Origin: Streptomyces brevispora
GTDB taxonomy: Bacteria > Actinomycetota > Actinomycetes > Streptomycetales > Streptomycetaceae
NCBI RefSeq assembly: GCF_007829885.1
Contig: NZ_VIWW01000001.1
Span: 2,728,001-2,792,000 of the forward strand
Length of the DNA stretch: 64,000 nucleotides
Direction of reading: 5' to 3'
Positions 38,793 through 47,433 of this stretch are shown one piece after another. The translations under genes were made by a program, and so were the position numbers. How positions within the stretch are numbered: position 1 is the first letter of the stretch; each line of letters opens with the position of its first letter. Under the pieces are notes generated by a model that was not told the DNA's origin, did not search any database, and worked only from the letters and a program-made list of their open reading frames with translations.

Positions 38793-40952
38793 ATGGAGAA
38801 GCTCGGCTCGGTGGAACCGCAACGCATCGGCGGATACCGCCTGTTGGGCCGACTCGGTGCGGGTGGGATGGGTCAGGTGTACCTGGCCCGCTCCGACCGC
38901 GGACGCACGGTCGCGATCAAGCTGGTACGCGCGGAACTCGCCGAACAGCAGATGTTCCGCGACCGGTTCAGGCAGGAGGTCATGGCCGCGCGCCGCCTCG
39001 GCTCCACCTGGACCGCCCCCGTGCTGGACGCCGACACCGACGCCGATGTGCCCTGGGTCGCCACCGGTTACGTTGCCGGACCCTCCCTCCAGGCCACCGT
39101 CTCGGGGCGCGCGAGCACCTCGTCCGGCCCTGCCCCCGGCGCGTACGGGCCGCTGCCCGAACGCTCGGTCCACATCCTGGGCAGCGGTCTCGCGCACGCG
39201 CTGCGGGCCATCCACGCCGCCGGGCTCATCCACCGCGACCTCAAGCCGTCCAACATCCTGCTGACGATCGACGGCCCGCGCGTCATCGACTTCGGTATAG
39301 CCCGGGCCCTGGACACCGTCACCGACGGCGGCCTCACCCGCACCGGCGCCCTGGTCGGCTCGCCCGGCTTCATGTCGCCCGAGCAGGTGCGGGGCGAGCG
39401 CGTGACCACGGCGTGCGACGTGTTCTGTCTGGGCTCGGTGCTGGCGTACGCGTCGACCGGTCGGCTCCCGTTCGGGGCGGCGGCCAGTGGGGTGCACGCG
39501 CTGCTGTTCCGGATCGCGCAGGAGGACCCGGACCTGACGGGGGTGCCGGTGGATCTCGTGGAGCTGATCCAGGACTGCCTGCGCAAGGACCCGGGGGCCC
39601 GGCCGACGACCGACGAGATCCTGGACCGGCTGGCCGAGGACAACACGTCGGAACCCTGGCTTCCGGGGGCGCTCATCGCCCAACTCGGCCGCCACGCGGT
39701 GGAACTGCTCGACTCGGAGGACCCGCAGGACCCACGGGACCCGCAGGCCGCACAGGCCGCACAGGGCCCGCAGTCCGCACAGGCCACGCAGGCCACGCAG
39801 GCCACGCAGGCCACGCAGGACCTTCAGGACCCTCAGCGTCCGCAGGACCCGAGGTCCGCGCAGGACCCTGCGTCCGCCGAGGTCCCGGAGGCCCCCGGCA
39901 CCCCCGAAGCCCCCGAGACCCCCGAGACCCCTGCGGACGCGGTCCCTCAGGGCACCCCGCCCCCGCTCCCCGCCGAACCGCCCACGCCACCGGGGCACCC
40001 CGCACCGGACGGCGCCCACGCCGTCCCCACCGTGGTCGGCACCCAGCGACCCGCCGCCCAGCAACCCGGCACCCAGCCACCCGCCGCCCCGGCGGCCGGC
40101 CCGCCGCCGCCCGGAACTACCGCTCCCGGGTACGGACACCCGCAGCAGCCCGCCCAGCCGTACCCGGGCCCGTACCCGACCGCTGGCCCGGCCCCGGCCC
40201 CGGGCTACGGCTACCCGCAACAGCAGAACCCCGGCCCGCACCAGAACCCCAACCAGGGCTACGCGTACGGCTATCCGCAGCAGCCCGGGTTCGGCACCAC
40301 ACCCCCGTACGGCCCGCCGTATCCGACCGGCACCCAGTTCCCCGAGCCCGCCCGCCGGAGAACAGGCTCGACCGTCGCCCTCGTCGCGATCGCAGTCCTC
40401 GTCGCCATAGGGGCGGGCGGCTCCGTCTACGCGCTGATGAGCGACGGCGGCACCCCCGACCCGTCCCCCAGCCGCTCGGCCACCGCATCCCCGTCGGACG
40501 GCTCCTCCGACTCGGCCTCCCCCACGGGCCCGCAGGACCCGTCGCCCACCGACGACGGGAAGAACATCGACGACGGGAAGAACGGCGACCAGGACGGCGT
40601 CCCCGAGGCCTATCTGGGCACCTGGTCCAGCGGTATCGACAACGCCTCCGGCCACTCCACCCGCGAACTCGTCATCCAGCAGGGCGGGCCCGGCGACACC
40701 GTCCTCAGCCTCACCGCGGAGGGCCCGACCGACACCGGCGGCACCTACCGCTGCGTCTTCCAGGCGGATCTGACGGACAAGGCCACCGGCGACGAGCCGC
40801 TCCGCGTCAGCCCCTCCACGGTGACGCTCGGCCAACCCATGTCGTCCTGCACACCGGGCGGCCCGACCACTCTCACCCTGCTCCCGGACGGCACCCTGAG
40901 CCGCGAGAACACGGACACCGGCGAGAAGCTCACGTACACGAAATCCGACTGA
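38793..40952 (+). CDS. Membrane Ser/Thr protein kinase (PknB/Hanks type)
   Basis: 719 aa. The kinase domain (residues 10-270) has the P-loop GRLGAGGMGQVYLA, the Lys in VAIKLV, the catalytic loop HRDLKPSNILL, DFGIAR and SPEQV. It is followed by a 250-residue Pro/Gln/Gly-rich linker with QAT and GYGYPQQ repeats. One membrane span follows (TVALVAIAVLVAIGAGGSVY) and then an extracellular beta-rich domain of about 110 residues (EAYLGTWSSGIDNASGHSTR ... LSREN). No PASTA domains. The ATG at 38793 follows GGGGGAGGACTGCACACC. Ligand and substrates are unknown. Confidence 0.94.
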   Translation: MEKLGSVEPQRIGGYRLLGRLGAGGMGQVYLARSDRGRTVAIKLVRAELAEQQMFRDRFRQEVMAARRLGSTWTAPVLDADTDADVPWVATGYVAGPSLQATVSGRASTSSGPAPGAYGPLPERSVHILGSGLAHALRAIHAAGLIHRDLKPSNILLTIDGPRVIDFGIARALDTVTDGGLTRTGALVGSPGFMSPEQVRGERVTTACDVFCLGSVLAYASTGRLPFGAAASGVHALLFRIAQEDPDLTGVPVDLVELIQDCLRKDPGARPTTDEILDRLAEDNTSEPWLPGALIAQLGRHAVELLDSEDPQDPRDPQAAQAAQGPQSAQATQATQATQATQDLQDPQRPQDPRSAQDPASAEVPEAPGTPEAPETPETPADAVPQGTPPPLPAEPPTPPGHPAPDGAHAVPTVVGTQRPAAQQPGTQPPAAPAAGPPPPGTTAPGYGHPQQPAQPYPGPYPTAGPAPAPGYGYPQQQNPGPHQNPNQGYAYGYPQQPGFGTTPPYGPPYPTGTQFPEPARRRTGSTVALVAIAVLVAIGAGGSVYALMSDGGTPDPSPSRSATASPSDGSSDSASPTGPQDPSPTDDGKNIDDGKNGDQDGVPEAYLGTWSSGIDNASGHSTRELVIQQGGPGDTVLSLTAEGPTDTGGTYRCVFQADLTDKATGDEPLRVSPSTVTLGQPMSSCTPGGPTTLTLLPDGTLSRENTDTGEKLTYTKSD
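39715..39850 (+). repeat. CAGGCC-type coding repeats in the kinase linker
   Basis: Nine-base units encoding QAT/QAA (four consecutive QAT copies) and QDP-type triplets, in frame within the kinase linker. Confidence 0.7.
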
Positions 40953-41141
40953 ACCGACTCGGTCCCGTCCCCAGGCCCAAGCCCCGCCCGAGGTCCAGGC
41001 CCCACCCAAGGCCCAAGCCCCGCCCCGGGCCCGCCGTCTCCCGTGCGGCCACCTCGCTGACCCTGAACCGCAACAAGGCGCTGTACGACGGGCATCGACA
41101 GCCCGGCCGCCGCCCCCTCCCCGGTTCGGCGCCGCGAGGCC

Positions 41142-42281
41142 CTAGACCAGGGGTTTGACCGACATCAGCAGGTGCTGGTGCGGCGGCGTCGGCCCGGACC
41201 CTTCCGCCGTGCCCAGCGCGTCCCTGTGGGTGTCGTGTCCGGTGACCATGGCGCGCTGCCCCGGGCCCATCAGCCGGAAACGGACGACCGGCTCGTCGAA
41301 CGACGCCAGCGCGTCCATCAGGTAGGAGGGGTTGAAGGCGACCGCCATCTCCTCGGCGCCCACCAGACCGGCGGGCAGCCGCTGGGACGCCACGTCGTCC
41401 TCGTAACCGGCCTGGAGCAGCACCGAGCCGCTGCGGAAGGCGAGTTGGAGCGGGCTGTCGTTGTCCGCCACCACCGAGACCCGTTTCACCGCCTCGACCA
41501 GGGGCTCGCGGTCGGTGACCGCCGTGACCGGGTCCGCCATCGCGAACAGCTTGTCGTGGCGTGGCAGTCGGCCGTCCAGGAGCCGGACCGTGGTGCGCAT
41601 CCCGGCCAGCTCGAAGCCCGCCGACCCGCTGTCCAGCGCGAGGCTGACCAGGCCCGCGCGGCCGAAGGAGCGGGCGATCTCGGAGAGCCGGCGGGCCGAG
41701 ACGACGACATCGGCCGACACGTCCGCCGCTGCGGGCTTCCAGCCGAGCGTACGGACGGCGAAGCGGTACCGGTCCGTGGCCGCCAGCGTCATCCGGTCGC
41801 CGTCCAGCCCCAGCCTGATCCCGGTGAGCGTCGGCAGGGTGTCGTCCCGGCCCGCCGCCACCGTCACCTCCGCGACGGCCGCCGCGAACTCCCGGCAGTC
41901 CACGGCCCCGAGGACCTCCGGCAGCGGCGGCAGCGAGGGGTAGTCGTCAAGGGGCAGCACCGAGAGGCCGAATCCGGCGCCGCTGCCCGTCACCGTGAAC
42001 CGGGAACCCTCCACCGCGCACTCCACCGCCCCCTCGGGCAGCACCTTGCAGACGTCCAGCAGCCGGCGGCCCATGACCAGCACCTTGCCGGGCCGTACGG
42101 TCTCGGCGTCCACCTCGATACGGGCGGACGCCTCGTAGTCGAGGCCGGAGATGCACAACTGCCCGTCCGCAGCCTCCAGCAGCAGCCCGCCCAGTACGGG
42201 AACGGGTGACCGGGTGGGCAGCACCCGGGCCGCCCAGGCGACGGCGTCGGCCAGGGCGCCGCGCTCGATCCGGAACTCCAT
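41142..42281 (-). CDS. Second DNA polymerase III beta-clamp (DnaN paralogue)
   Basis: 379 aa from the ATG at 42281 (MEFRIERGALADAVAWAARV). The three-domain sliding-clamp pattern is present: LPTRSPVPVLGGLLLEA in domain 1, TLPTLTGIRLGLDGDRMTLA with ATDRYRFAVRTL in domain 2, and PSYLMDALASFDEPVVRFRL in domain 3. It ends HLLMSVKPLV instead of the usual MPMRL-type end. The main dnaN lies at the replication origin in actinomycetes; this locus (between a kinase and chitinases) points to a paralogue. Its partner polymerase is unknown. Confidence 0.88.
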   Translation of the reverse strand: MEFRIERGALADAVAWAARVLPTRSPVPVLGGLLLEAADGQLCISGLDYEASARIEVDAETVRPGKVLVMGRRLLDVCKVLPEGAVECAVEGSRFTVTGSGAGFGLSVLPLDDYPSLPPLPEVLGAVDCREFAAAVAEVTVAAGRDDTLPTLTGIRLGLDGDRMTLAATDRYRFAVRTLGWKPAAADVSADVVVSARRLSEIARSFGRAGLVSLALDSGSAGFELAGMRTTVRLLDGRLPRHDKLFAMADPVTAVTDREPLVEAVKRVSVVADNDSPLQLAFRSGSVLLQAGYEDDVASQRLPAGLVGAEEMAVAFNPSYLMDALASFDEPVVRFRLMGPGQRAMVTGHDTHRDALGTAEGSGPTPPHQHLLMSVKPLV

Positions 42282-42574
42282 GGTGGTGACCTCTCCTCGC
42301 ACGCCGAAGACCATCTCTGGTCCCGACGCTAAGGGTCACCACTGACAACGCGACGAAAAGGCGGTTGCGGCCGACGCCGGCGGACACCCCCGTGAGCCGC
42401 TGCCGTCGTCCCCCGTGCGTCTCCCCAGAGAGGCCCGCAACCGCGTTCGGACTCTAGGTCGCGGGGTAGGAGCCGGTAAAGATTCAGATCGCACTGTGTG
42501 GCCGCTCAGAGGTATCAGTCCGCACAACCAGACCGGTACGCTTCGCTCCGGTTTCTGCGAGGAGCGGGGGAGAC

Positions 42575-42780
42575 GTGCACGCGCGCGGACGGGCCGACGA
42601 CGTCATCCGGATGCACGGACTCGCCCGCTCCGGCGGCTCGCAGGAGCTGCTGCGCTGGGTGTCCGGCCGTGCCGACGGCTGGGCGGGACTGCTCGGCGGT
42701 GACGGCACCGTCCTGCGCGGCGTCGCCCGGGTCCCCGGACGGCGTACAGCCGGACGGGGAGCGCCTCCGGCAGTGAAGCC
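42575..42780 (+). pseudogene. N-terminal stub of a regulator-like gene
   Basis: A GTG at 42575 with a good GGGGGAG upstream starts MHARGRADDVIRMHGLARSG, then GGSQELLRWVSGRADGWAGL and LGGDGTVLRGVARVPG. After about 57 residues the coding character breaks off: the frame continues as low-complexity Arg/Pro into the chitinase 3' end, and a neighbouring frame stops at 42776. The start resembles N-termini of PucR/CdaR-type regulators to my eye, but that is a weak match. A truncated gene remnant. Confidence 0.55.
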
Positions 42781-42801
42781 GGACGCGCCCCCCGTCCGCG
42801 G

Positions 42802-42821
42802 GAGCCCCGTCCAGGGGGCTC
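42802..42821 (-). terminator. Terminator of the CBM-GH19 chitinase gene
   Basis: GAGCCCC / GGGGCTC stem immediately downstream (minus strand) of the chitinase stop at 42828. Confidence 0.6.
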
Positions 42822-42827
42822 AGCCGG

Positions 42828-43721
42828 TCAGCAGCCCAGGTTCGATCCGGGCGTGGTGCCGAGGATCGACACGAAGGCCTGGTACCTGTCGATCCGGCTC
42901 TGGACCTGGGCGGGGTTGCCGCCGTTGCACTCGATGGAGCCGTTGATCGAGCGGATCGTCTGACCGAACCCGGCACCGTTCACCATGGCGTTGTGGGCCG
43001 TCATGCTGCCGGGGCCGTTCTGGGTGTTCCAGTACCAGAGGCCGGTCTTCCAGGCCACGGCGGCGTTCTGCTCGACCAGGTAGGGGTTGCCCAGCAGGTC
43101 GATGCCGAGCGCGTCACCGGCGGCCTTGTAGTTGAAGTTCCAGCTGAGCTGGATCGGGCCGCGGCCGTAGTACGAGGCCTGGCCCGCGGGGCAGCCGTAG
43201 GGCTGGCTGCTGTCGCAGTAGTGGGGGTAGTTGGCCGTGTTCTGCTCGACCACGTACACCAGGCCGCCCGTCTCATGGCTGACGTTGGCGAGGAACGCGG
43301 CCGCCTCCTGCTTCTTCACGGTGTCGCTGCCGGTGTTGGCGAAGCCCGGGTAGGCGCTCAGCGCGGCGGTGAGACCGCTGTAGGTGTAGAAGGAACTCCG
43401 GCTCGGGAACATCTGGTTGAACTGTGCCTCGCTGACGACGAAGCCGTCGGACGAACCGGGACCGCCCGGGTCCGTACCGCCGCCGCCGCAACTGCCCTGG
43501 TCGGCCCAGACGTCGGAGCGGCCCGGCGTCTCGTTCTGGGTCCACCACTTGGCGGTCCAGTTGTGCCCGTTGTACGAGGCGGCGCCGCCACCCGTGTAGA
43601 CGGACGAGGAGTTCCAGGCAGCCGCGCAGTCGGCCGCGGAGGCGGTGGTGGCGGGGAGGATGACCAGCGTCGCGACGACCGCACTGATCGCGGCGAGTAC
43701 GCCCATGATGCGTTTGATCAT
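42828..43721 (-). CDS. Secreted family GH19 chitinase with CBM5/12 domain
   Basis: 297 aa from the ATG at 43721. Signal peptide MIKRIMGVLAAISAVVATLV, cleaved about residue 30 after TASA. The chitin-binding domain is DCAAAWNSSSVYTGGGAASY with the AKWWTQ motif (residues 31-75), followed by a short Gly/Pro linker. The GH19 catalytic domain contains the general-acid Glu in SHETGG, YYGRGPIQLSWNFNYKAAG and IECNGGNPAQVQSRIDRY. It hydrolyses chitin extracellularly. Two DasR-type operator boxes lie 74-105 bp upstream. It is a close paralogue of the catalytic domain next door. Confidence 0.95.
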   Translation of the reverse strand: MIKRIMGVLAAISAVVATLVILPATTASAADCAAAWNSSSVYTGGGAASYNGHNWTAKWWTQNETPGRSDVWADQGSCGGGGTDPGGPGSSDGFVVSEAQFNQMFPSRSSFYTYSGLTAALSAYPGFANTGSDTVKKQEAAAFLANVSHETGGLVYVVEQNTANYPHYCDSSQPYGCPAGQASYYGRGPIQLSWNFNYKAAGDALGIDLLGNPYLVEQNAAVAWKTGLWYWNTQNGPGSMTAHNAMVNGAGFGQTIRSINGSIECNGGNPAQVQSRIDRYQAFVSILGTTPGSNLGC

Positions 43722-43794
43722 GTGAAGACTCCTTCGGCGCGGCGCACCGAGCTCATCGGTGCGCCGCCATGGGGGGTGCCGACACTCAAGCGCT

Positions 43795-43826
43795 ACTGGT
43801 CTGAACCTGTCAAGGTCTAGACCAAC
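43795..43826 (-). promoter_or_regulatory. Two DasR-like operator boxes (chitinase direct repeats)
   Basis: On the plus strand, ACTGGTCTGAACCTGT (43795-43810) is followed directly by CAAGGTCTAGACCAAC (43811-43826). The DasR consensus is close to ACTGGTCTAGACCAGT; the first box matches 13 of 16 and the second keeps the GGTCTAGACCA core. The site lies upstream of the chitinase start. Streptomycete chitinase promoters are known to carry such paired boxes for GlcNAc-dependent control. Confidence 0.75.
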
Positions 43827-43952
43827 GCGAGGAGCCCTCCCAACGCGCCGCCGACACAGGGACACAACACCGCCCCGCCCCTCCGCAGGCGCCTCAACAG
43901 GGCCGATCCCGGCCTCGGCCACTTTACGACCGCGCCCGGAACGGCACCGGAC

Positions 43953-43973
43953 CCGAAGGTAAAACCTTCGGGC
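43953..43973 (-). terminator. Terminator between the chitinase genes
   Basis: Perfect CCCGAAGGT / ACCTTCGGG stem with an AAA loop, about 75 bases past the stop of the lectin-GH19 gene. Confidence 0.65.
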
Positions 43974-44047
43974 CCGTCCGGCATGCGGGACGCCATACTG
44001 TCCGGCCGGTCAGCCGCGCATCCCGTAGCACCGTGCCTGTCGAACCG

Positions 44048-45288
44048 TCAGCAGGTGAGCCCGGAACCCGGATTCGTATCGATGATGCCGGTGATCCGCT
44101 CGTACTTGGCGACCCGCGCCCGCACCGAAGCGGGGTTGCCGCCGTCGCACTCCAGCGCCCCGTTGAGCGAGCGGATCGTCTCGCCGAACCCGGCGCCGCC
44201 GACCATGGCCTCGTGCGAGGTCATGGTGCCGGGGCCGTTCTGGGTGTTCCAGTACCAGAGCGCGGTCTGCCAGGCGACCGACGGGTCCTGCTCGACCAGC
44301 CACGGGTTGTTCAGCAGGTCGAGGCCGAGCGCGTCACCGGCGGCCTTGTAGTTGAAGTTCCAGCTGAACATGATCGGGCCGCGGCCGTAGTACGCGGACT
44401 GACCGGCCGGGCAGCCGAAGGGCCGGCTGTAGTCGCACTTGATCCAGTAGTTGGCCTCGTTGATCTCCTTCACGTACTGGAGGCCGACCGACTCGAAGTC
44501 GGCGTGCGTCAGGAACGCCGCCGCCTCCCGGCTCCGCATCGCCTCGGTCCCGGTGTTCGCGAAGCGCGGGTAGGTGTGCAGGGCGTCGATCAGCCCCTGG
44601 TACGTGTAGCAGGAGTCGCGGTCCGGGAAGATCCGGTCGAACTCCGCCTCGCTGATGACGAAGTCGGACACCCCGCCCGCACAGGCCCCGCCGCCGGCCG
44701 ACCCGTTCCCCTCATCCGGCTCGGGACTCAGATCGTGAGGGGTTCCCAGACCGGCAGCCAGACGTCGTTGGCCACCCCACGCGGGGTGCAGACGTACTGG
44801 ATCAGATCGTTCCCGACACCGACACCGCCGGCGACGTTGAGGCACTTGCCGCTGGACTTGGCGACGATCTGGTAGCCGATGCCCTTGGGCACAAACTTCC
44901 ACAGCTCGTTGTCGGCGCTTCCACAGGTGTACTGGATGATCTGGGTACCGTTGGCGCTCCCGCCTCCGTTGACGTTGAGGCACTTGCCGCTGCCTACGCC
45001 CTTGAACCGGTAGTAGCCGCCCAGAGCCGCGTCCGCGTCCCAGCGCTCGTTGGTCGTGCCGGACCAGGGGTACTGGATGACCGGGGCACCGTTGTCCGTG
45101 GCCGCTCCCCGGACGTTGGCGACCTGACCCGGGTCACTGGCGAGCCTGAGAGTGAACTGCTGGGCGACGATGGACCGGAGAGCGGGGCTCTCGTCATCGG
45201 CAGCCGCCGTAACGGCCGTGCTGGACACGAGTGCGGCGGTGCATGCGAGAGCACCCGCGGCGGCAGCCCACTTCTGGTAAAGCTTCAT
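44048..45288 (-). pseudogene. Secreted ricin-lectin-GH19 chitinase, split by a frameshift
   Basis: The 5' part (45288-44728) encodes a signal peptide (YQKWAAAAGALACTAALVSS) and a ricin-type beta-trefoil/CBM13 lectin domain with YRFKGVGSGKCLNVNGGGSA and QIVAKSSGKCLNVAGG repeats; it stops after PVWEPLTI. The GH19 catalytic part continues in another frame from LSPEPDEGNGSAGGGACAGG to 44048, with no start codon of its own. It keeps the catalytic region (ADFESVGLQYVKEINE), YYGRGPIMFSWNFNYKAAG and LECDGGNPASVRARV. One missing base near 44730 would join the two. It is either a recent inactivation leaving a secreted lectin of 186 aa, or an assembly error. Confidence 0.75.
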
Positions 45289-45476
45289 ACTTTGCTCCGG
45301 TTCTACTGATGCACCAGAAACGGAATCGTCTCTTTATGCAGTCACCTGACTACCGACAGTAGCTAGACGAGGGGCTGGGGCACAGAGGGCACACGAAGCA
45401 CCCGGAGTGCCTGAAATGACCCCGCACGCCCGCGTTTGCGACCGGTGTCTCCGCCGTCAGATGTTTGACTCGACCC

Positions 45477-45737
45477 TCACGGGCGCACGCCGAGCCCGCA
45501 GTGACCTTCCGTCAGGGCGTTCGGCGCGTGGCGAGCGCGCCCTTGCTTGCTCGCCCACACCCTCACGCGGTCGCCGCTGACACCGGAACGAGCGGACTCG
45601 GTGTTGCTGACCGTGGTGCGGTCGGTCCGATGGAGCGTGGCGGCCTCGTCGATCGTCATCCCGACGTGCTCGCGCACCCTGCGCAGCTCGGCCCCGAGAC
45701 GTCGCTGCCGCTCGGTGGACGGTTTCCGGACCGGCAT
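45477..45737 (-). pseudogene. Truncated XRE-type regulator (N-terminal HTH only)
   Basis: 86 aa from an ATG at 45737 (MPVRKPSTERQRRLGAELRR). It carries an XRE helix-turn-helix (REHVGMTIDEAATLHRTDRT, then TVSNTESARSGVSGDRVRVW) typical of DUF5753 regulators. The DUF5753 domain is missing; after the HTH the sequence becomes unrelated and stops. It marks the right edge of the chitinase segment, facing purA. Confidence 0.6.
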
Positions 45738-45963
45738 GAGCCGTCTCTCCCTCACCATCCGGTTGATCAGACATGGGCCTGACGTATGGCCACATTGGTC
45801 AAACCATCCGGCCGAGTCGCCGGGGACGACGCACCTCGACGCACATCGACGCACATCGACGCACATCGACGCAGCCTCGCGTCCTGAGCTCCTGCTCGTC
45901 ACGCAGAGAGCGGGTACGCGAAGGCGGCCGACGCGTCCTCTCCGTCGGCCGCCGTCACGGTGT

Positions 45964-47247
45964 CTACAGGAACGAGTTGATCTCGATCGTCTCGGTCCGG
46001 CCGGGGCCGACGCCGATCGCGGAGATCGGGGCGCCGGACATCTCCTCCAGCGCCTTCACGTAACCCTGCGCGTTCTTCGGCAGGTCGGCGAAGGTCTTCG
46101 CCTTGGTGATGTCCTCGGACCAGCCCGGCAGCATCTCGTAGATCGGCTTCGCGTGGTGGAAGTCGGTCTGGTTGTACGGGAGCTCCTCGACGCGCTTGCC
46201 GTCGATCTCGTACGCCACGCACACCGGGATCTGCTCCCAGCCGGTGAGGACGTCGAGCTTGGTGAGGAAGAAGTCGGTCAGGCCGTTGACCCGGGTCGCG
46301 TAGCGCGCGATCGGGGCGTCGAACCAGCCGCAGCGGCGGTCACGGCCGGTGGTGACACCGCGCTCGCCACCGATGCGGCGCAGCGCCTCGCCGTCCTCGT
46401 CGAGCAGCTCCGTCGGGAACGGACCGGCGCCGACGCGCGTCGTATAGGCCTTGAGGATGCCGATGACCCGGCTGATCTTCGTCGGGCCCACGCCGGAACC
46501 GGTGCAGGCGCCGCCCGCGGTCGGGTTCGACGAGGTGACGAAGGGATACGTACCGTGGTCGACGTCGAGCAGCGTGCCCTGACCGCCCTCGAAGAGGACG
46601 ACCTTGCCCGCGTCGATGGCGTTGTTCAGGATCAGCGTCGTGTCGGCGACGAAGGGCTTGATCTGCTCCGCGTACTGGAGCATGTCCTCGACGACCTTGC
46701 CGGCCTCGATCGCGCGCCGGTTGAAGACCTTGGCCAGGAGCTGGTTCTTCTGCTCCAGGGCCGCCTCGACCTTCTGCTCCAGGATCGACTCGTCGTAGAG
46801 GTCCTGGATGCGGATGCCTACGCGGTTGATCTTGTCGGCGTACGTCGGGCCGATACCGCGCCCGGTCGTGCCGATCTTGCGCTTGCCGAGGAACCGTTCC
46901 GTCACCTTGTCGACCGTGACGTTGTACGGGGTGATCAAATGAGCGTTACCGCTGATCAGCAGCTTGGACGTGTCCACGCCGCGGTCGTTCAGTCCACTCA
47001 GCTCGGAGAGCAGGACGGCCGGGTCGACCACGACACCGTTCCCGATGACCGGGGTACACCCCGGTGACAGGATTCCGGAGGGGAGGAGATGCAGTGCGTA
47101 CTTCTGGTCGCCGACGACGACCGTGTGGCCGGCATTGTTGCCGCCTTGGTAACGCACCACATAGTCCACGGATCCACCGAGGAGGTCGGTGGCCTTCCCC
47201 TTGCCCTCGTCACCCCACTGAGCACCGAGCAGCACAAGTGCGGGCAC
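45964..47247 (-). CDS. purA: Adenylosuccinate synthetase
   Basis: 427 aa. Joins IMP and aspartate with GTP in AMP synthesis. The N-terminal GTP/IMP motif is [36 protein letters not shown] and [20 protein letters not shown] are diagnostic, and [19 protein letters not shown] lies in the C-terminal part. Full length. It is divergent from the DAGK-like gene with a 186-bp spacer that includes a small hairpin. Confidence 0.97.
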   Translation of the reverse strand: MPALVLLGAQWGDEGKGKATDLLGGSVDYVVRYQGGNNAGHTVVVGDQKYALHLLPSGILSPGCTPVIGNGVVVDPAVLLSELSGLNDRGVDTSKLLISGNAHLITPYNVTVDKVTERFLGKRKIGTTGRGIGPTYADKINRVGIRIQDLYDESILEQKVEAALEQKNQLLAKVFNRRAIEAGKVVEDMLQYAEQIKPFVADTTLILNNAIDAGKVVLFEGGQGTLLDVDHGTYPFVTSSNPTAGGACTGSGVGPTKISRVIGILKAYTTRVGAGPFPTELLDEDGEALRRIGGERGVTTGRDRRCGWFDAPIARYATRVNGLTDFFLTKLDVLTGWEQIPVCVAYEIDGKRVEELPYNQTDFHHAKPIYEMLPGWSEDITKAKTFADLPKNAQGYVKALEEMSGAPISAIGVGPGRTETIEINSFL

Positions 47248-47370
47248 AGGCGTACACCCCTTCCGGGCGGGGCATGTCCAAGGTCAGGGGGCGTAAGTAA
47301 ACGCCGTACATGCCGTACGTCGTTGTACGACAAAGCCTGAACCGTCGAACCGGGTGCCCCGGAATAGACC

Positions 47371-47400
47371 AAGCCCCTGGCGCAATAGCGCAAGGGGCTC
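47371..47400. terminator. Hairpin in the purA divergent region
   Basis: AAGCCCCTGGCGC / GCGCAAGGGGCTC with an AATA loop and one two-base mismatch. It lies between divergent promoters, so its role (upstream terminator, attenuator or operator) is open. Confidence 0.35.
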
Positions 47401-47433
47401 TTGCACCAAGATGCTACCCGAGGAAGGACCGAG

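Noticed and set aside
38724..41009. 761-aa minus-strand frame over the kinase gene
   Set aside because: Repeat-driven antisense of the kinase; composition is artefactual.
44700..44760. Programmed -1 frameshift joining lectin and GH19 domains
   Set aside because: No X-XXY-YYZ slippery heptamer in the right frame and no convincing downstream stimulator; mutation or sequence error is simpler.
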